The translations under genes were made by a program, and so were the position numbers. Shown here piece after piece: positions 22,501-34,379 of a stretch of 64,000 bases of DNA (within the stretch, counting starts at the first letter, position 1; the number at the start of each line of letters is the position of its first letter). The notes under the pieces are model-generated. The model searched no databases. It was not told the origin of the DNA and saw only the letters and a list, made by a program, of their open reading frames with translations. This DNA is from Acorus gramineus (taxonomy: Eukaryota > Streptophyta > Magnoliopsida > Acorales > Acoraceae), in NCBI GenBank assembly GCA_030737835.1, contig CM060851.1, positions 1,364,001-1,428,000 of the forward strand, read 5' to 3'.

Positions 22501-24144
22501 GGGTTTGGATTAGTTTATGTTGGAGCCAACTCAAACCCAACCTGTCGGAGTTGCAACCACACCTTCACAAGAGCAGAAAATATGTCTTCTCACATTTGGG
22601 TGACTTCAAATATTTTCCTAAGTTCGAGTTGACATGGTCAATAATTCAATATTTTGCATATAAGCTATACTGACTTTAATTGACTTGTGTGATAGAAGTA
22701 TTAGCTTCTTATTATTTGATCCAAAATCTCTCCAACATAAGTTGCCAAAAATCTATGCCTTTCAGCTTGTAACACATATAGAGAAAATTTCAGACACGTG
22801 ATCATAACTATCTAATGTAATAATGCACTGTTGGCTACTTGTCTAAGTGATTTTTTATTCCAGTGCATTTCAATTAGTTACTTATTATGTCTGTTACGTT
22901 GATTATGTTTTGCCTGTATTTTTTATTTGGGCTCTTCTCGTAATGACTGGGCCGTGTGTTCTAAAGCAACCCCATTTTTTCCCCTTTTTGATATTTTGTT
23001 TTCCATGTACACAACTATCAATGTTGGGTTGTGTTGTTGGTTTCACATCAAATAAAAATGTTCCTTTGTGGATGGTAGGGAAGGTCATGCCTTAATTAGT
23101 CTGAAGAGTCCTTTTCCCTTCTTTTTTCTTGATTTACTTATTATGTGAAGCACTTCCACTAAGAATATATCATCATGTTCTTGAATGCACAGGTATGGCC
23201 TATCAATGTTGACCTGAAATTCGTTGAACCTGTGAAGCGAGAACTGCATACAATGGGAAAGGTGAGACTGCAAAGGTTAATCTTCATTTTATTCTGATGG
23301 CTTATGCATATTAAGCAGAGAATAATGTTTCATAATTTCATGTATAAAATGCATTCGACTAGATTGTAGATCATTCTTGTTTTGCAAAGACAAGCATTCT
23401 ATAGATTGATATTAAAAAGCTTATAGATTTTGTACTTTTAAGAGTAGTCCTTATATCAAATCCTTAAACATTTCTATAGGTTTGTTTATTCGAACCATAT
23501 AGGCTGCAAATGACCTCTTTGCTGGAACATTAATCGATTCCCCTTGTGAAGATCGACTCAATGAATCTTAAATTTGTTCATTTAGAGCATTCACCTTGAT
23601 TTGAAATAAAACCATTGTAGAACGCGTACTTTTCTTAAAAAACAATTGTTCTTCCGAATCCTAGATTTGATTCTTTAGAAATAGGTTGATACACACGGAG
23701 TCTGATCTATCTGTTTAAGTTCAATATGCCATTCATTTTCATCATTCAACCAGATTTTTTTTTTATTGGGCATCAGTGATGTGCATTTTGTGTTAGTTTC
23801 ATTATATGAGTATTTTCAAAGGCATATTTGCCTGCCTTTTGCCTTGAATTATAATTTCCTACTAATATATTTTATTATGTTCGTTTTTTTCTAAATTAAA
23901 TTTGTCAATTTGTGTATATGTACCTTATGTGCTATCATAATTATGCCTGGGATAGTTCTGCTTGACATTCCATAAATATGTATTTGTTGAAATAATATCT
24001 TATTGAACTAATATCACACATATTGCATGTATGAATTTGGGAGGGATTTCTTCAGCCGAAACTGATCTTGTGCTCCTATTATTTCTTCTGCAGTTCTTGG
24101 ATTCAGCTGTCAACCTAATGAACGCATCTTTCCAGGATCGTTAA
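19550..24144 (+). CDS. Small conserved-looking plant protein, function unknown (127 aa)
   Basis: Exons 19550-19813, 23193-23261 and 24094-24144 join in phase 0 and give 127 residues, from MSTSKRPPILADDVPWRKH to NLMNASFQDR with TAA at 24142. The N-terminal half is basic and proline-rich. The second half (KPVRLLGLKVWPINVDLKFV, then EPVKRELHTMGKFLDSAVN) looks like a compact amphipathic domain. I see no signal peptide or membrane segment. The clean splice phase, GC-rich first exon, TATA box and CT-rich leader support a real gene. I do not recognise a named family and assign no function. The first intron is 3.4 kb and has collected repeats. Confidence 0.8.
20015..20434. mobile_element. Solo LTR fossil (420 bp) in intron 1
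   Basis: The element begins TGATAGG and ends CCTATCA, a short terminal inverted repeat with TG...CA ends. It is bounded by an exact 5 bp duplication GATTC (20010-20014 and 20435-20439). It contains a TATA-like TATATAAGCC near 20276 and an AATAAAG signal near 20295, as expected for an LTR promoter and polyadenylation region. No internal region is present, so it is a solo LTR left by recombination. The superfamily cannot be told from the LTR alone. Confidence 0.8.
21192..21305 (+). pseudogene. 5S rRNA-like sequence (pseudogene or 5S-derived repeat)
   Basis: The block from GGGTGTGATCATACTATCAC to GTCCTTGTGTTGCGCCC follows plant 5S rRNA along nearly its whole length. It includes the internal promoter words TTAAGCATGCTTGGGC and AGGATTGGTGACC. 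A few bases are missing between ACTAAT and ATCCCATC, and there are scattered substitutions, so it is not a normal 5S gene. A second piece matching only the 5S 3-prime end (GGAAAGTCCTCGTGCTGCAC) follows at about 21341-21363. It could be a stray 5S pseudogene or part of a 5S-bearing retroelement fossil of the Cassandra type; the upstream GGGATCCACATCT and TATAAAAG would suit the latter. Confidence 0.75.
21930..22565. mobile_element. Degraded GGGTT/AACCC repeat, related to the hAT MITE
   Basis: Words such as CCAACCCGGACC, GGTTGAACCCGATTTT, GGGTTGGGTTCGGGTTGGGA and CAACCTGTCGGAGTTGCA echo both ends of the element at 14764-15673 (its right end reads CAACCCGCCAGAGTTGCA). I cannot find a target duplication and the left end is unclear. 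It looks like an old, decayed relative in the intron of the 127 aa gene. Confidence 0.5.
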
Positions 24145-27100
24145 GTCCTTCCTTCTGATACTCTGTATATACACATTGTACTTTGTTGTCATTAGCTGCT
24201 GGAAATTCCTAGTTCAAGTTAAGACAAGTTCCTAAGAGGCCCAGAGTTGCCATTTACGAATGGCAGTAGTTTTGTAGGCATTCAGAGACGAAGATTTTTT
24301 TTATCTAGTGTTTCAGTAAGATATGTCAATTAACTCTTGATACTGAAGGATGAGTTATTTCTCACTTCAACCTGATCAGTTACTATACTCAGATGAGAAT
24401 AATCTTACAATAGAATCTTCAGTGGAAATATGTGACATATTTATGCTTACACATTTATAGGATTTCTTTGTAGCCTTAACCCTTCTTGAGAGGAGCATGT
24501 CATGATCTTTAGTATCAGGAAGTCATAGGAACTACAAGAAGTGTGACTTTGTGTATAATTGACTCTTAAGTCTTACCTACCATTCTATGGTTAAGATGAA
24601 CTTGGAACTAGAGGCCACCATGGGACCAAATCCCCTGTTGTGTTTGGTCTGTTGGAAAATCTTTTAGTTGACCTTCAAATCCAAGCACATCTTTATCAAG
24701 AGACAGCTACACCATTGAAAGATGTTTTTGCCTTTATGAGCATGCCAAAGAAAAAAAGAGAGGCAAATCGATTGTTGTACAATTCACATAGACTCTAGGT
24801 ATTATTATGGAGACCACCTAATGGACCCGTTGAAAGATATCAAGTGGCCAAAGGCTTTTATTCCCCATTTGTTTCGAGAATAAAGAAGTGAACGAGGGAG
24901 GAATAGTATGATTGTGGCAAAAGCATATTTGTTAGTGTGGACAAACTGTAATATTTATGCCATGACAAGATAGAATAAATACTGATAGCCATATTGGTAC
25001 ACAATTTATTTCCGTTTATCCATCTAAAATAATAACAATTTATCTAAACAGAGAAATGTAAACAACAACCAAATAGAAAATCATCTCGTCGTTCTTCATG
25101 TATAACTATTTTGTGTCTGAATAAGTTATCCGTAAATCAAACGGGGGCTTAAGATATTGGGACAGTGTTGCAAGTAGTAGAAGCACCAAAGCCATGATGA
25201 CATGCTATATTCTTGGTGGGCATAAAAGATGATTTCAAGTCACATGAAGCCAGGAGTTTTTTTTTTCTAAAAAAAAATAAAATTTGAAGTTACCAAAATC
25301 TTTAGGGCCATCAATGGAAAAATCTGGTAAAAAGATTGTAGATAGTATAAAAAATATTACTGTAAACATATTAACATTCAGTTGTCACTTTGCAACCAAT
25401 TCAGATGAATTAAAAGAGAGATGATTGTTTTCATTGAATTGCATCAAAAGCTTTTTCACATGGCTTTAGTTGACTTGAAAAAACTTCAGTATTGAGGATC
25501 CCCCATCCACTAAAAAATAGGGTGTGTCCCATTCTTGGTGGATTGGCATACTGGCATTTCAATTCAATTTTGTTTTCTTGCCCCTGGTTCACTGATTCTG
25601 TCAACTACATCTTGTATGGATTTTTAGATGAGCTTTCATTAGTCGGCTAATACTCTCTCTCTCTCTCTCCCTCCCCGCGGAAAGGAGGTCAGAGAATTAA
25701 ATCCAGGGGCACCAATCTTTAAAATGTCCAGGACAACATGTACTGTTTTATTTTCTTTAAATTGTATACATTATGTAATTGTACCTTCCGTAATAAATAT
25801 TTTTGTATATTCCCTCTTGTATATACCCTCTTATACAAAAATAAAATAAAATAAAATACATGTCTCATCTAACAAATAAATCATATAACTTCTTAACGAA
25901 ATAGAACTACATGGGGAGTTACATATAAGAACTGCGTGTAACACTGTCCTGGATTTTATCAATAGAAAAGTATGCTATTACATGTAGTATTTGTAGACGA
26001 CAACACGTGTCATTCCATTTTTCTAATGAGATATATATTTCATGAATAAAAAATGTAATTTTTTATTGTGATTTTTCATTCCACCTCTATCAAGACAGGT
26101 TATAAATTTATTTCTTCACTGATCTCTATTTATCGCTGACTTTTAACAAGATAGAAGGCGACAATTTCAAAGTCTTTAAAAAAAGGAATAGCAGTATGTG
26201 AACAAGAAAAACTTACTAACCAACAAAACCTAATAAAACAAACCCACCTTAATAATTTCATTGAATCAAATCTTTATTTGCTTTCCTTTTTTTCCCCTTA
26301 TCCATCATAGTGCTTCACCCACCAAGGATGAGACGGAGATCAGATCGTCTGTAGTGTGCTACATGCTCATTTTTATCAGTAAGAGATTATGTCATTCACT
26401 CATCCTCATCAAAACAGAGTTGTTTATCGGTAAAAGTTTATACGTGATAAAAATGCGTTGGTTGTTATAAAGAAAAACATGTAACACAATACAGACGATC
26501 GGACTCTAGATAAAATCATGTGTTAAAAAAGAGGAGGTTCACCCACCCCAATTTATAAGGTCTCCACCCCGAAAAAATTAATTTTTTGGGTGCGAAGAGG
26601 GCAAAGACAGTAGGTGGAGGAGACGGGAGCAGTAGAAAAAGGAGGATAGAGAAGGACTACATTGGGTAGGGGAGAGAGAGAAAGAGAGAGGACTAGGGGT
26701 GGAGGGTGGTGGGCTGCTCCCCCCTCTCCCCTACCACACAGTCACACTCTCCCGTCCTCTTTGACCCAACGTCACTGCTCTCCTCCGACATCCACCGGTG
26801 GCCATCACTACCCTCTCTCCCTCTCTCCCTCCCTCCCTCCTCCACTTGTCGCCCTCTTGCACCGACCATTGCGCCCACTACAGTCTACCGACGACTCTTT
26901 TTCTTTCATTCTTTTTTTTTTTTCTTTCTTTTTCTCTCTTTCATTTACCCAACCCCAAAATTCATTTTTTTTAAAGGAATGGGGTGGGATGAATGACAGG
27001 TGGGGTGACACTAATCAAGGATCGCCCCGGTTCAAAAAAATAATAGAAGTGTCATTGTGTTTAGGACTAACACAAATTTAAATGTGAATGTAGAATGACT

Positions 27101-28544
27101 CAATTATAGATTATTAAAAGAAACTAATAGTTTACCTTTGTGCTTTATTTGTTGCACCTGAAAAGGGAGAACTATGCCTCACGATTCACATGGATGAATT
27201 TAAAATTTATGAGGATCTATTAATTAATTATCACATTTCAGCCAATTTTATATGACTATAATAGCTCGAGAGTGCTTATTATAATAATAAATAATAATAA
27301 AACTTTATAGCCAGTCAGTATCAAATATGGTTATTCTGTCATCCAAATTAACTCATCAACACTTTCGTATTGAAATATCAATTCAGAATTGTTCTATTGT
27401 TTTACCCATATAAGGTAATGTAATTAAACAATGATGAAGGTTGGACTATATTAATAACAATAATGATATTTTCTTATATGGGTAAATCACTGAGTTGTAA
27501 AATTACATTAATAACATAATGAAAAAATTTTCCTTAAAAAAAGCATGATGAAAAATGTTTTACATATTTTTTGTTTTTCTTTTTTCTTATAGATTTTTTT
27601 TGAGGAAGTTTTTATAGATATTGTCAGGACAAGTCTGATGTCTTTTTTTTTTAGTGTAGATTATTATTTAAATAAACGGGATGAGTAAAATAACTTGTGG
27701 GGTGGCTATAACCGCCCCCCACATGAATTAATCTGATTTAAAATGACTCCCTTGAGTGTTGTAAGTTAAGGATAAAGTGTAATCTTGGTTCATTCATGTA
27801 TAATTAATTACTTCTTAATTCACATGTAACTTGAAACCAATAAATGATATAAAAAAAACCAAACAAATGCCTTTCCCAATAAAACACGTCAACCCATACA
27901 GGATGATCAAGCATAATTATACATATAAGCTATTTTAGGATATAAAATTCTTTCATAATATTTTACTTTACAATAAGTGGTTCTATGGAATTTATAGGGC
28001 ATATGTTAAAGTATATTCTTCCATCACATGGTTATATATATATATATTAAAAAAAAACACTTATATACTCAATACGTGTTTTACAATCCTATACATTATA
28101 ATATACCGTGTTATCATGTATGAGCATTGACATAGTGTATGGACTATGAAATAATTTTTTTTATTTTCTAAAAAAAAAAAATATACTATTATGTCTTATT
28201 ATATATTTTATTAATTATATAATAATATGTATTTTAATAGAAGAGTATCATCTTTTAAAACTATCACTATCTATTGTAAATCAGGTTACAAAAAGGTTAG
28301 AAATATCATTTTTAATAAAAAAAAAAAACATGTGGAAGTCTGATAGGAGATCCAATTTCTTGTGTCAAAAGATTTAGGCGACAACCAATAAAATGCTGTC
28401 ATGGAGACGGTAAGAGTTTAAAAAATAAATAAATTAATTTTGATAGATTTTTACTATTATAAAAGTAACCATAATTTTTGTATTGTGTACTTGACGGCTT
28501 CTTATTGGCCGCCACATGATTTATTTGACATACGAAATCATAGG
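24145..28544. other. Repeat-rich spacer without a supported gene
   Basis: AT-rich DNA with no conserved coding exon. Visible simple features are a (CT)n run near 25650-25672, tandem AAAAT words near 25840-25857, and a purine-rich then C/T-rich block at 26580-26950 that ends in T runs. The block has weak inverted ends (TTCACCCACCCC near 26538; GGGGTGGGATGAA near 26981), so it may be an old MITE, but no target duplication is evident. Confidence 0.55.
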
Positions 28545-28554
28545 CCCATCTAAA

Positions 28555-29450
28555 AAATAATTTTTTAAGTATATATATATATACTTCTGTTAAATTTTTA
28601 TTTTGTTAAATTACCCCTTGAAAAAACCCACAGTGTAACAATACCCCTAAAACTTTAAGTGAGTGCCACCGTATTTTTATACCACACGTCATGAAAAATC
28701 ATGGATTAATTATGGTTAAAAGTCTAACTCTATGTATACATTAAACTAAATATCCTTACTAATTATGAAAAAAAGAGATTTTTGTGTATATACTCCTCTT
28801 AAAACCTGTATTTTCAGAATTATCCCTCTTATTCTACCATTACATAAATGCCCATGAAATTTTAATAACTCGTGCAAATTTACCCGCTGTTAGGAACGTA
28901 GAGCGAATTATGATTAGATGTTTAACCCTCCGTGACTTTTCTATCTCTTTCATTCCTTCTCTTTCTTTGCTACAAACCTTAACAATGCAAGCCTAATCGA
29001 AATCACCCCAATCACAACCAATCAATCTCTCAATCTCTCTCTCTCTCTCTCTCTACTATCTTTATCTTCGAACCCTAACTCACCTAAATCGGAACCAGTC
29101 AACCTCAAATACCCAAAACAAAGCCAAACCGAAATTGTGGTTCGTATTAAAGTTTAGGGGTTTTTATGTAATGATGATAATAAAAGGGGTAATTATAAAA
29201 ATACGGGTTTTAAAAGTTAAATATATGAAAAAAAAATTCACTTTAGATAATATGAGGGTATAGGGGTCATTTAAACGCTTCTAACAGATTGTAAACGGAG
29301 AATATTAACCATATTAGATGGAATTTGATTACAGGGGTAGTTATATTCGCTTAAAGTTTTTGAGGGGTATTTTTACACCGTGGGTTTTTTTACTGGCATT
29401 TTGATAAAATTAGAATATAACAGGGGCATATACGTAATAATCCCTAGTAT
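28555..29450. mobile_element. Foldback (long inverted repeat) MITE-like element upstream of PAP copy A
   Basis: Two arms of about 300 bp (roughly 28560-28875 and 29135-29450) are imperfect reverse complements. Example pair: AAAAAACCCACAGTGTAACA at about 28621 against TTACACCGTGGGTTTTTTTA at about 29372. Another inner pair is CATTACATAAATGCCC at about 28840 against TTTTTATGTAATGATG at about 29160. The loop between (28880-29130) holds C/T-rich DNA. The copy upstream of PAP B retains the loop and right arm only. The superfamily and target duplication are not clear. Confidence 0.6.
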
Positions 29451-29750
29451 AAAATAACAACTGATTAGATTTGCATGTAACTTAATCCAATCAGTTCAAC
29501 ACAATAAAAAAATACCAATACATTTATTTCCTTGTTTAATCGAATGACACGTCTAACTAAAAGGGTGAATTGCATCTGAACCCCTTAAAATAATATAATC
29601 AAATACCTACCTTAAATTCGTCCGCCAAATCATTGATTCTCTCTCTCTCTGTTTTGTCTTTTTATTTCAAAGTCAAACCCCAACCACAACCTGTATTTCC
29701 CCCAAAAACATAGACAAAGTCAAAAATAGCACCTTTATCACACCAACATC

Positions 29751-29758
29751 GTATATTC
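29751..29758 (+). promoter_or_regulatory. P1BS (PHR1-type) site, PAP copy A
   Basis: GTATATTC fits the P1BS consensus GNATATNC bound by PHR1-family regulators of phosphate starvation. It lies 29 nt before the TATA box and about 100 nt before the start codon, and is kept in copy B. Confidence 0.5.
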
Positions 29759-29787
29759 TTCCCTAACCGATTGAACCGAACCCCCTC

Positions 29788-29795
29788 TATATAAA
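29788..29795 (+). promoter_or_regulatory. TATA box, PAP copy A
   Basis: TATATAAA follows a C-rich CCCCCTC and lies 57 nt before the ATG at 29852, a usual spacing for a short plant leader. Confidence 0.65.
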
Positions 29796-29851
29796 GGTGG
29801 TGACTTTGTGAGGTTTTTCTGAGGGGGTGGTCATCACTTTAGCCCAAGAAG

Positions 29852-32800
29852 ATGGCCTCTCGTAGTGCGTTTGGTTTCATTGGTTTTGTGTTCTTGAGCC
29901 TGGTTTGGGTCTCCTATGGAGGGATCACTAGTGAATTCGTCAGGAAGGTTGAGAAGGCGATTGATATGCCTCTCGACAGTGATGTCTTTCGCGTCCCCCA
30001 TGGTTACAATGCACCTCAACAGGTGGGGATTCTTTTTTTGTTGATTGGGGTTGAAAAGTTTGTTTTTTTTTATACGTGGGGTTTGATTTGTTTGATGCCG
30101 CTGTGAGTGGGTTGTGTTTTTTTTTTTTTTTTTAATGTATTTTATATTTTTTGTGATTTTTTGTTGTTTGAGTTCGAAAATTTTGTTTTTTGATATGTGG
30201 GTTTGATTTGTTTGATATCATTGTGAGTTTTTTTTTTTTTTAATATTTTTTTTTGAATTTTTGTTATTTGGGTTCGACAATTTTGTTTTTTCGATATGTG
30301 GGTTTGATTTGTTTGATGTCATGGTGAGTGGGTTGTGTTTGGTTTTTTTGTTTGTTTATGTGTTTTATAATATGTTTTTTTTGGGCTGTTTTTTATATGT
30401 GTGTGTTGATTTGCTATTCTTTTCATGATGAACATGGACCTTTGTAGGAAGTTATTTTTTTTCTTGCGTTTTATATGGATATTATTTAATGATGTTTTTT
30501 TAGTTTTGGTGGATGTTTGTTGATTTTTATGTTGTTTTACTAAAAAAAAAAAAGCGAATGATTCAATGTGAACCTTTTATGTAGAAAACATGATATGAAG
30601 CCACTCTGTTTCAATTCTGTTGTTTCCCCACTTTTGATGAATTTTTAAAAAAGAATCGAGTGTTGTTGATTTTCCTTTTTTTCCCTTTCTTTCTGTCTTT
30701 AATCCCATATTTGTTCAACACTGTCATGAATTAAAAAATTTTAACATCAGACATCAGTATCAATAGTTGAATTAAAGACTTAACATTTATTTAAATTTTT
30801 TATGGATCATATGTTCTTAATTTTACTGAATCAGATGCATATTTCTGAAATTTGAAGGTACATATCACTCAAGGAGACCATGAAGGGGCTGGGGTGATCG
30901 TATCTTGGGTCACTCCAAGCGAACCTGGATCAAGCGTTGTTCTTTATGGAACGGCAGAAAACAAGCGCGCATTTCATGCCAAGGGAAAGGTCACAACTTA
31001 TAGGTTCTTCAACTATACTTCAGGCTTCATCCATCATTGCACCATCAGGCATTTGAAGGTTGGTTCAATATGATGGCGTTCGTCTCTTGTTTTCAAATAA
31101 TTCATTGTAGGTTCTTTCCTTGAGCTAATTCTTGCTTGTTTTGCAGTTTGATACACTATACTTTTATGAAGTTGGGATCGGCATGTCACCACGGCAGTTC
31201 TGGTTCAGAACACCTCCTAAGCCTGGCCCGGATGTCCCATATACTTTTGGCCTAATAGGTATTTTTTAAATCTTATGCCTGTTTGTTGTGAGATGTTTGC
31301 ATTTTAGCAGAAGATTGCATATTCCATTTCTAACACGATTTATTCACCCCCCCCCCCCCCCCCCCCCGTTTGGTTCACGGATAATATACTTAATGGTTTT
31401 GAGTGAATAAGTAGGAATAAACTATTATGAGTTATCAGAGTTTATTCTAACCTGTCCATACTAAACAAACGCGTTGTTTTGAGAGTTTAGTCCATTCTTC
31501 TTTTATCCACCATCTTATTATCAAAACAAATGGGTTAGTCTCTTCCTTGTTAGAGTTAAGTGAGATTAATTTTTTAAGAGGCAGTTACAGAAGCAATGTC
31601 GAGGAGAGGTGGGCAGAGATTTTTTTATTTCTGATTATTTGATATAGTGAATCAATAATACTTCTCCTCCATTGATGTATGCAAATTGTCCAACCATAAA
31701 CATGTGTTTTATCGTGTAGATTTGTTTTGTCATTGATCTACATATGCTAAAGTTGAACCCCAGAAAGATGTCCCTGAGTCAACACTATTGCATGTTTGGA
31801 CCCTGTTCTGGATCTCTTATTCCCTTAACTCCTTTTGCAGGGGATCTTGGACAGAGCCATGATTCGAATACAACACTTTCTCATTATGAGGCAAACCCTA
31901 AAGGACAGGCCGTTCTGTTTGTTGGTGACCTTTCTTATGCAGATAATTATCCTAACCATGACAATGTTAGGTGGGATACTTGGGCCAGGTTCGTAGAGAG
32001 AAGTGTTGCTTATCAGCCTTGGATATGGACGGCGGGGAATCATGAGATTGATTTTGCTCCTGAAATTGTGAGTGACTGAGTTCATATACTCTACATGTGC
32101 CATGGTTTTCTCTGTTGTGGCTTTGACTACTTATAATATGTTATGTATTAATCTATCTTTAATTTGTACTATTATGATTTGTGTAACAAAATATTCAATC
32201 GGTATGGCAACCTATGTTGATGAGAAAGATTATATGTCAAAAAAGTGGCTTGCATGACCAAAAAAATTAATCTATGGATATTTCAGCTACGTAAATCATG
32301 TAAACTATTGTTATGTTCTATTTGAAACTATGGTTATTTAAGTGTCCTATAGAACTTTGAGTGATCATATACTGTTGTCAAATTTGTTATAGATGCTATT
32401 ATTGGTATGTGTTGCAGGAAGTGTGATAGTTTTATTACTCTGAACTCCCATCAAGCAGTTTAATGTGTCTAATGAATATGATTTGGACTACTGAACGTTC
32501 TGGTTCATAGTAAATCCAGTAGAATTTTTTTTGTAGAACCCATATCAAGCGGCATTTATAAATTCGCTACAACTGGATTCTGGTCTGCTTGGTTGTATAA
32601 GCTAAAGAAGCAGTTCTTCTCATATGTTGCATTGCATATTGCTCAAATAACTATAGTTAATAAGTAGTTCATTGAACTTGACCATCTAATTTCATCATTG
32701 ATCTGCAGTTTTTTCAGTCAGTCAAATTTCTTATATTAAGATGATTTGTAATATTTGAAAAAATCAATCTAACTAAACAATGACACCTTTTCATTTTTCA

Positions 32801-34379
32801 GGGCGAAACAAAGCCTTTCAAGCCTTACACACACAGATATCATACACCATATAGAGCATCCGATAGCACTTCCCCACTTTGGTACTCTATCAAGCGAGCC
32901 TCGGCGCATATCATTGTCTTGTCATCATATTCAGCATATGGTAAGGATTACTTTCACCAAGTAAAATTGATCTTGTTCAATAATTGTTCATAGAAGCCAT
33001 ATTCAATTTAACTTTCTGAGTTGTGGATCGTTTTAGCATGAGAATTTTATGCTTCTTGAGATGGTAGAAAGCACTTAAACAAGTCAATGCAGTTCAATAT
33101 GTGATTCAATGATTCTCGAAATTCTCATGAGATTCGTTTCAAATGATTAGACTATGATCCTCATCTATGGTTGAAATGATTGTATTAAGTGACTTAAGGT
33201 TCTGCAAATCATATTTTCCCAAATTCTTGAATATGTTTAATTTTTATTTTCCAGGTAAATATACTCCGCAATTCAAATGGCTAGAAGAAGAATTCTCCAA
33301 AGTCAACAGGAGTGAAACACCTTGGTTGATTGTTCTCATGCATTCACCATGGTATAACAGCTACTACTATCATTACATGGAAGGTGAAACCATGAGAGTG
33401 ATGTATGAACCATGGTTTGTCCAACACAAGGTTGATGTTGTATTTGCTGGTCATGTGCATGCCTATGAAAGATCAGTAAGTACCTTTGCCCCTAATGTAG
33501 TATTTCCTCTGTTTTTTCTTTTGTTAGTATTTAAACTTGTAAGATGGGGAATCTAGTTTTTTTATTAAAATAAGTTGTTGTGGGCATGTTTGTTTAAATT
33601 TACTTGAGATCATTTAAGTAAAAAACCTTTTTAAAAAGTCACAATATGAGAGTTGGGTTAATGGTGCTTTTGGGTTATAGCTTATTGAGAACTTTATAAA
33701 ATTTTCGTATTGAACACAAATACACTCAACCTACATTAGGAATAACAATTGTGCCCTATTATATACCAAACAGACTATCAATTTTTCACTTCCACAATTT
33801 AAAAGCTTATTCCAACAAACATCCTTTGTTTATTTGCTACTTCTTTATAGCTACAATAAACATATCTACTCTTATAAAAAAAGAAAAAAGAAAATCTATA
33901 ATCTGTAATTCGAAAATGCAAACATGGCTGCAGTAACTTATGGTGTTTATGAATTCATCTTGCAGGAGCGAGTATCGAATATCGCGTACAACATCGTGAA
34001 CGGTAAATGCAGTCCAGTTTCCGATGAATCTGCGCCTGTATACATCACCATTGGTGATGGAGGAAACCTCGAAGGATTGGCTACGAAGTAAGATCAATGC
34101 AAATACTTATACCATATATTTTTGCAGATACTTGCATTCCTTGGACAAATTTCTCATACAAAACGTTACTTTTGAAAATGCAGCATGAGCGAACCACAGC
34201 CAAAGTATTCAGCTTACAGAGAAGCCAGTTTCGGTCACGCGATATTCGATATCAAGAACCGGACTCACGCCTACTATGGTTGGCACCGTAATCAAGATGG
34301 AGCTGCAGTTGTTGCTGATTCAATGTGGTTTTACAACAGATACTGGCATTCGGTGCCGGAGTCCGGCCAGTTTTCATGA
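29852..34379 (+). CDS. PAP: Purple acid phosphatase, copy A (462 aa)
   Basis: Secreted metallophosphatase that hydrolyses phosphate monoesters with a dinuclear Fe(III)-metal centre. Exons: 29852-30022, 30858-31058, 31147-31258, 31841-32067, 32802-32940, 33255-33475, 33966-34087, 34184-34379; all borders GT-AG, phases consistent. Residues 1-24 are a signal peptide ([20 protein letters not shown]). The N-terminal fibronectin-like PAP domain follows ([19 protein letters not shown]). The five metal-binding blocks are complete: GDLG (D163), GDLSYAD (D191, Y194), GNHE (N228), LMH (H313) and GHVHAYER (H350, H352). Several N-x-S/T sites suggest glycosylation. The length matches high-molecular-weight plant PAPs of the AtPAP10/12/25 type. 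The P1BS site and the family's biology suggest induction by low phosphate; that part is inference. Confidence 0.95.
30070..30340 (+). repeat. Intronic minisatellite, three imperfect units
   Basis: In intron 1 a unit of about 110 bp containing GTGGGTTTGATTTGTTTGAT and then a T run and a GTTCGAxAATTTTGTTTTTT word occurs about three times. The same array is present in copy B (about 35936-36205) with only T-run length differences. Confidence 0.7.
31347..31367 (+). repeat. Poly-C tract (21 C) in intron 3 of PAP copy A
   Basis: A run of 21 C stands where copy B has 6 C (37215-37220). Just after it copy A lacks about 125 bp that copy B has. Confidence 0.9.

Noticed and set aside
26662-27081. 139-codon open frame in the spacer
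   Set aside because: Low-complexity purine/pyrimidine tract; no domain, no splice or promoter support.
29834-30019. Minus-strand frames repeated in both PAP copies
   Set aside because: They recur only because the PAP exon is duplicated; they are antisense to the signal-peptide exon.
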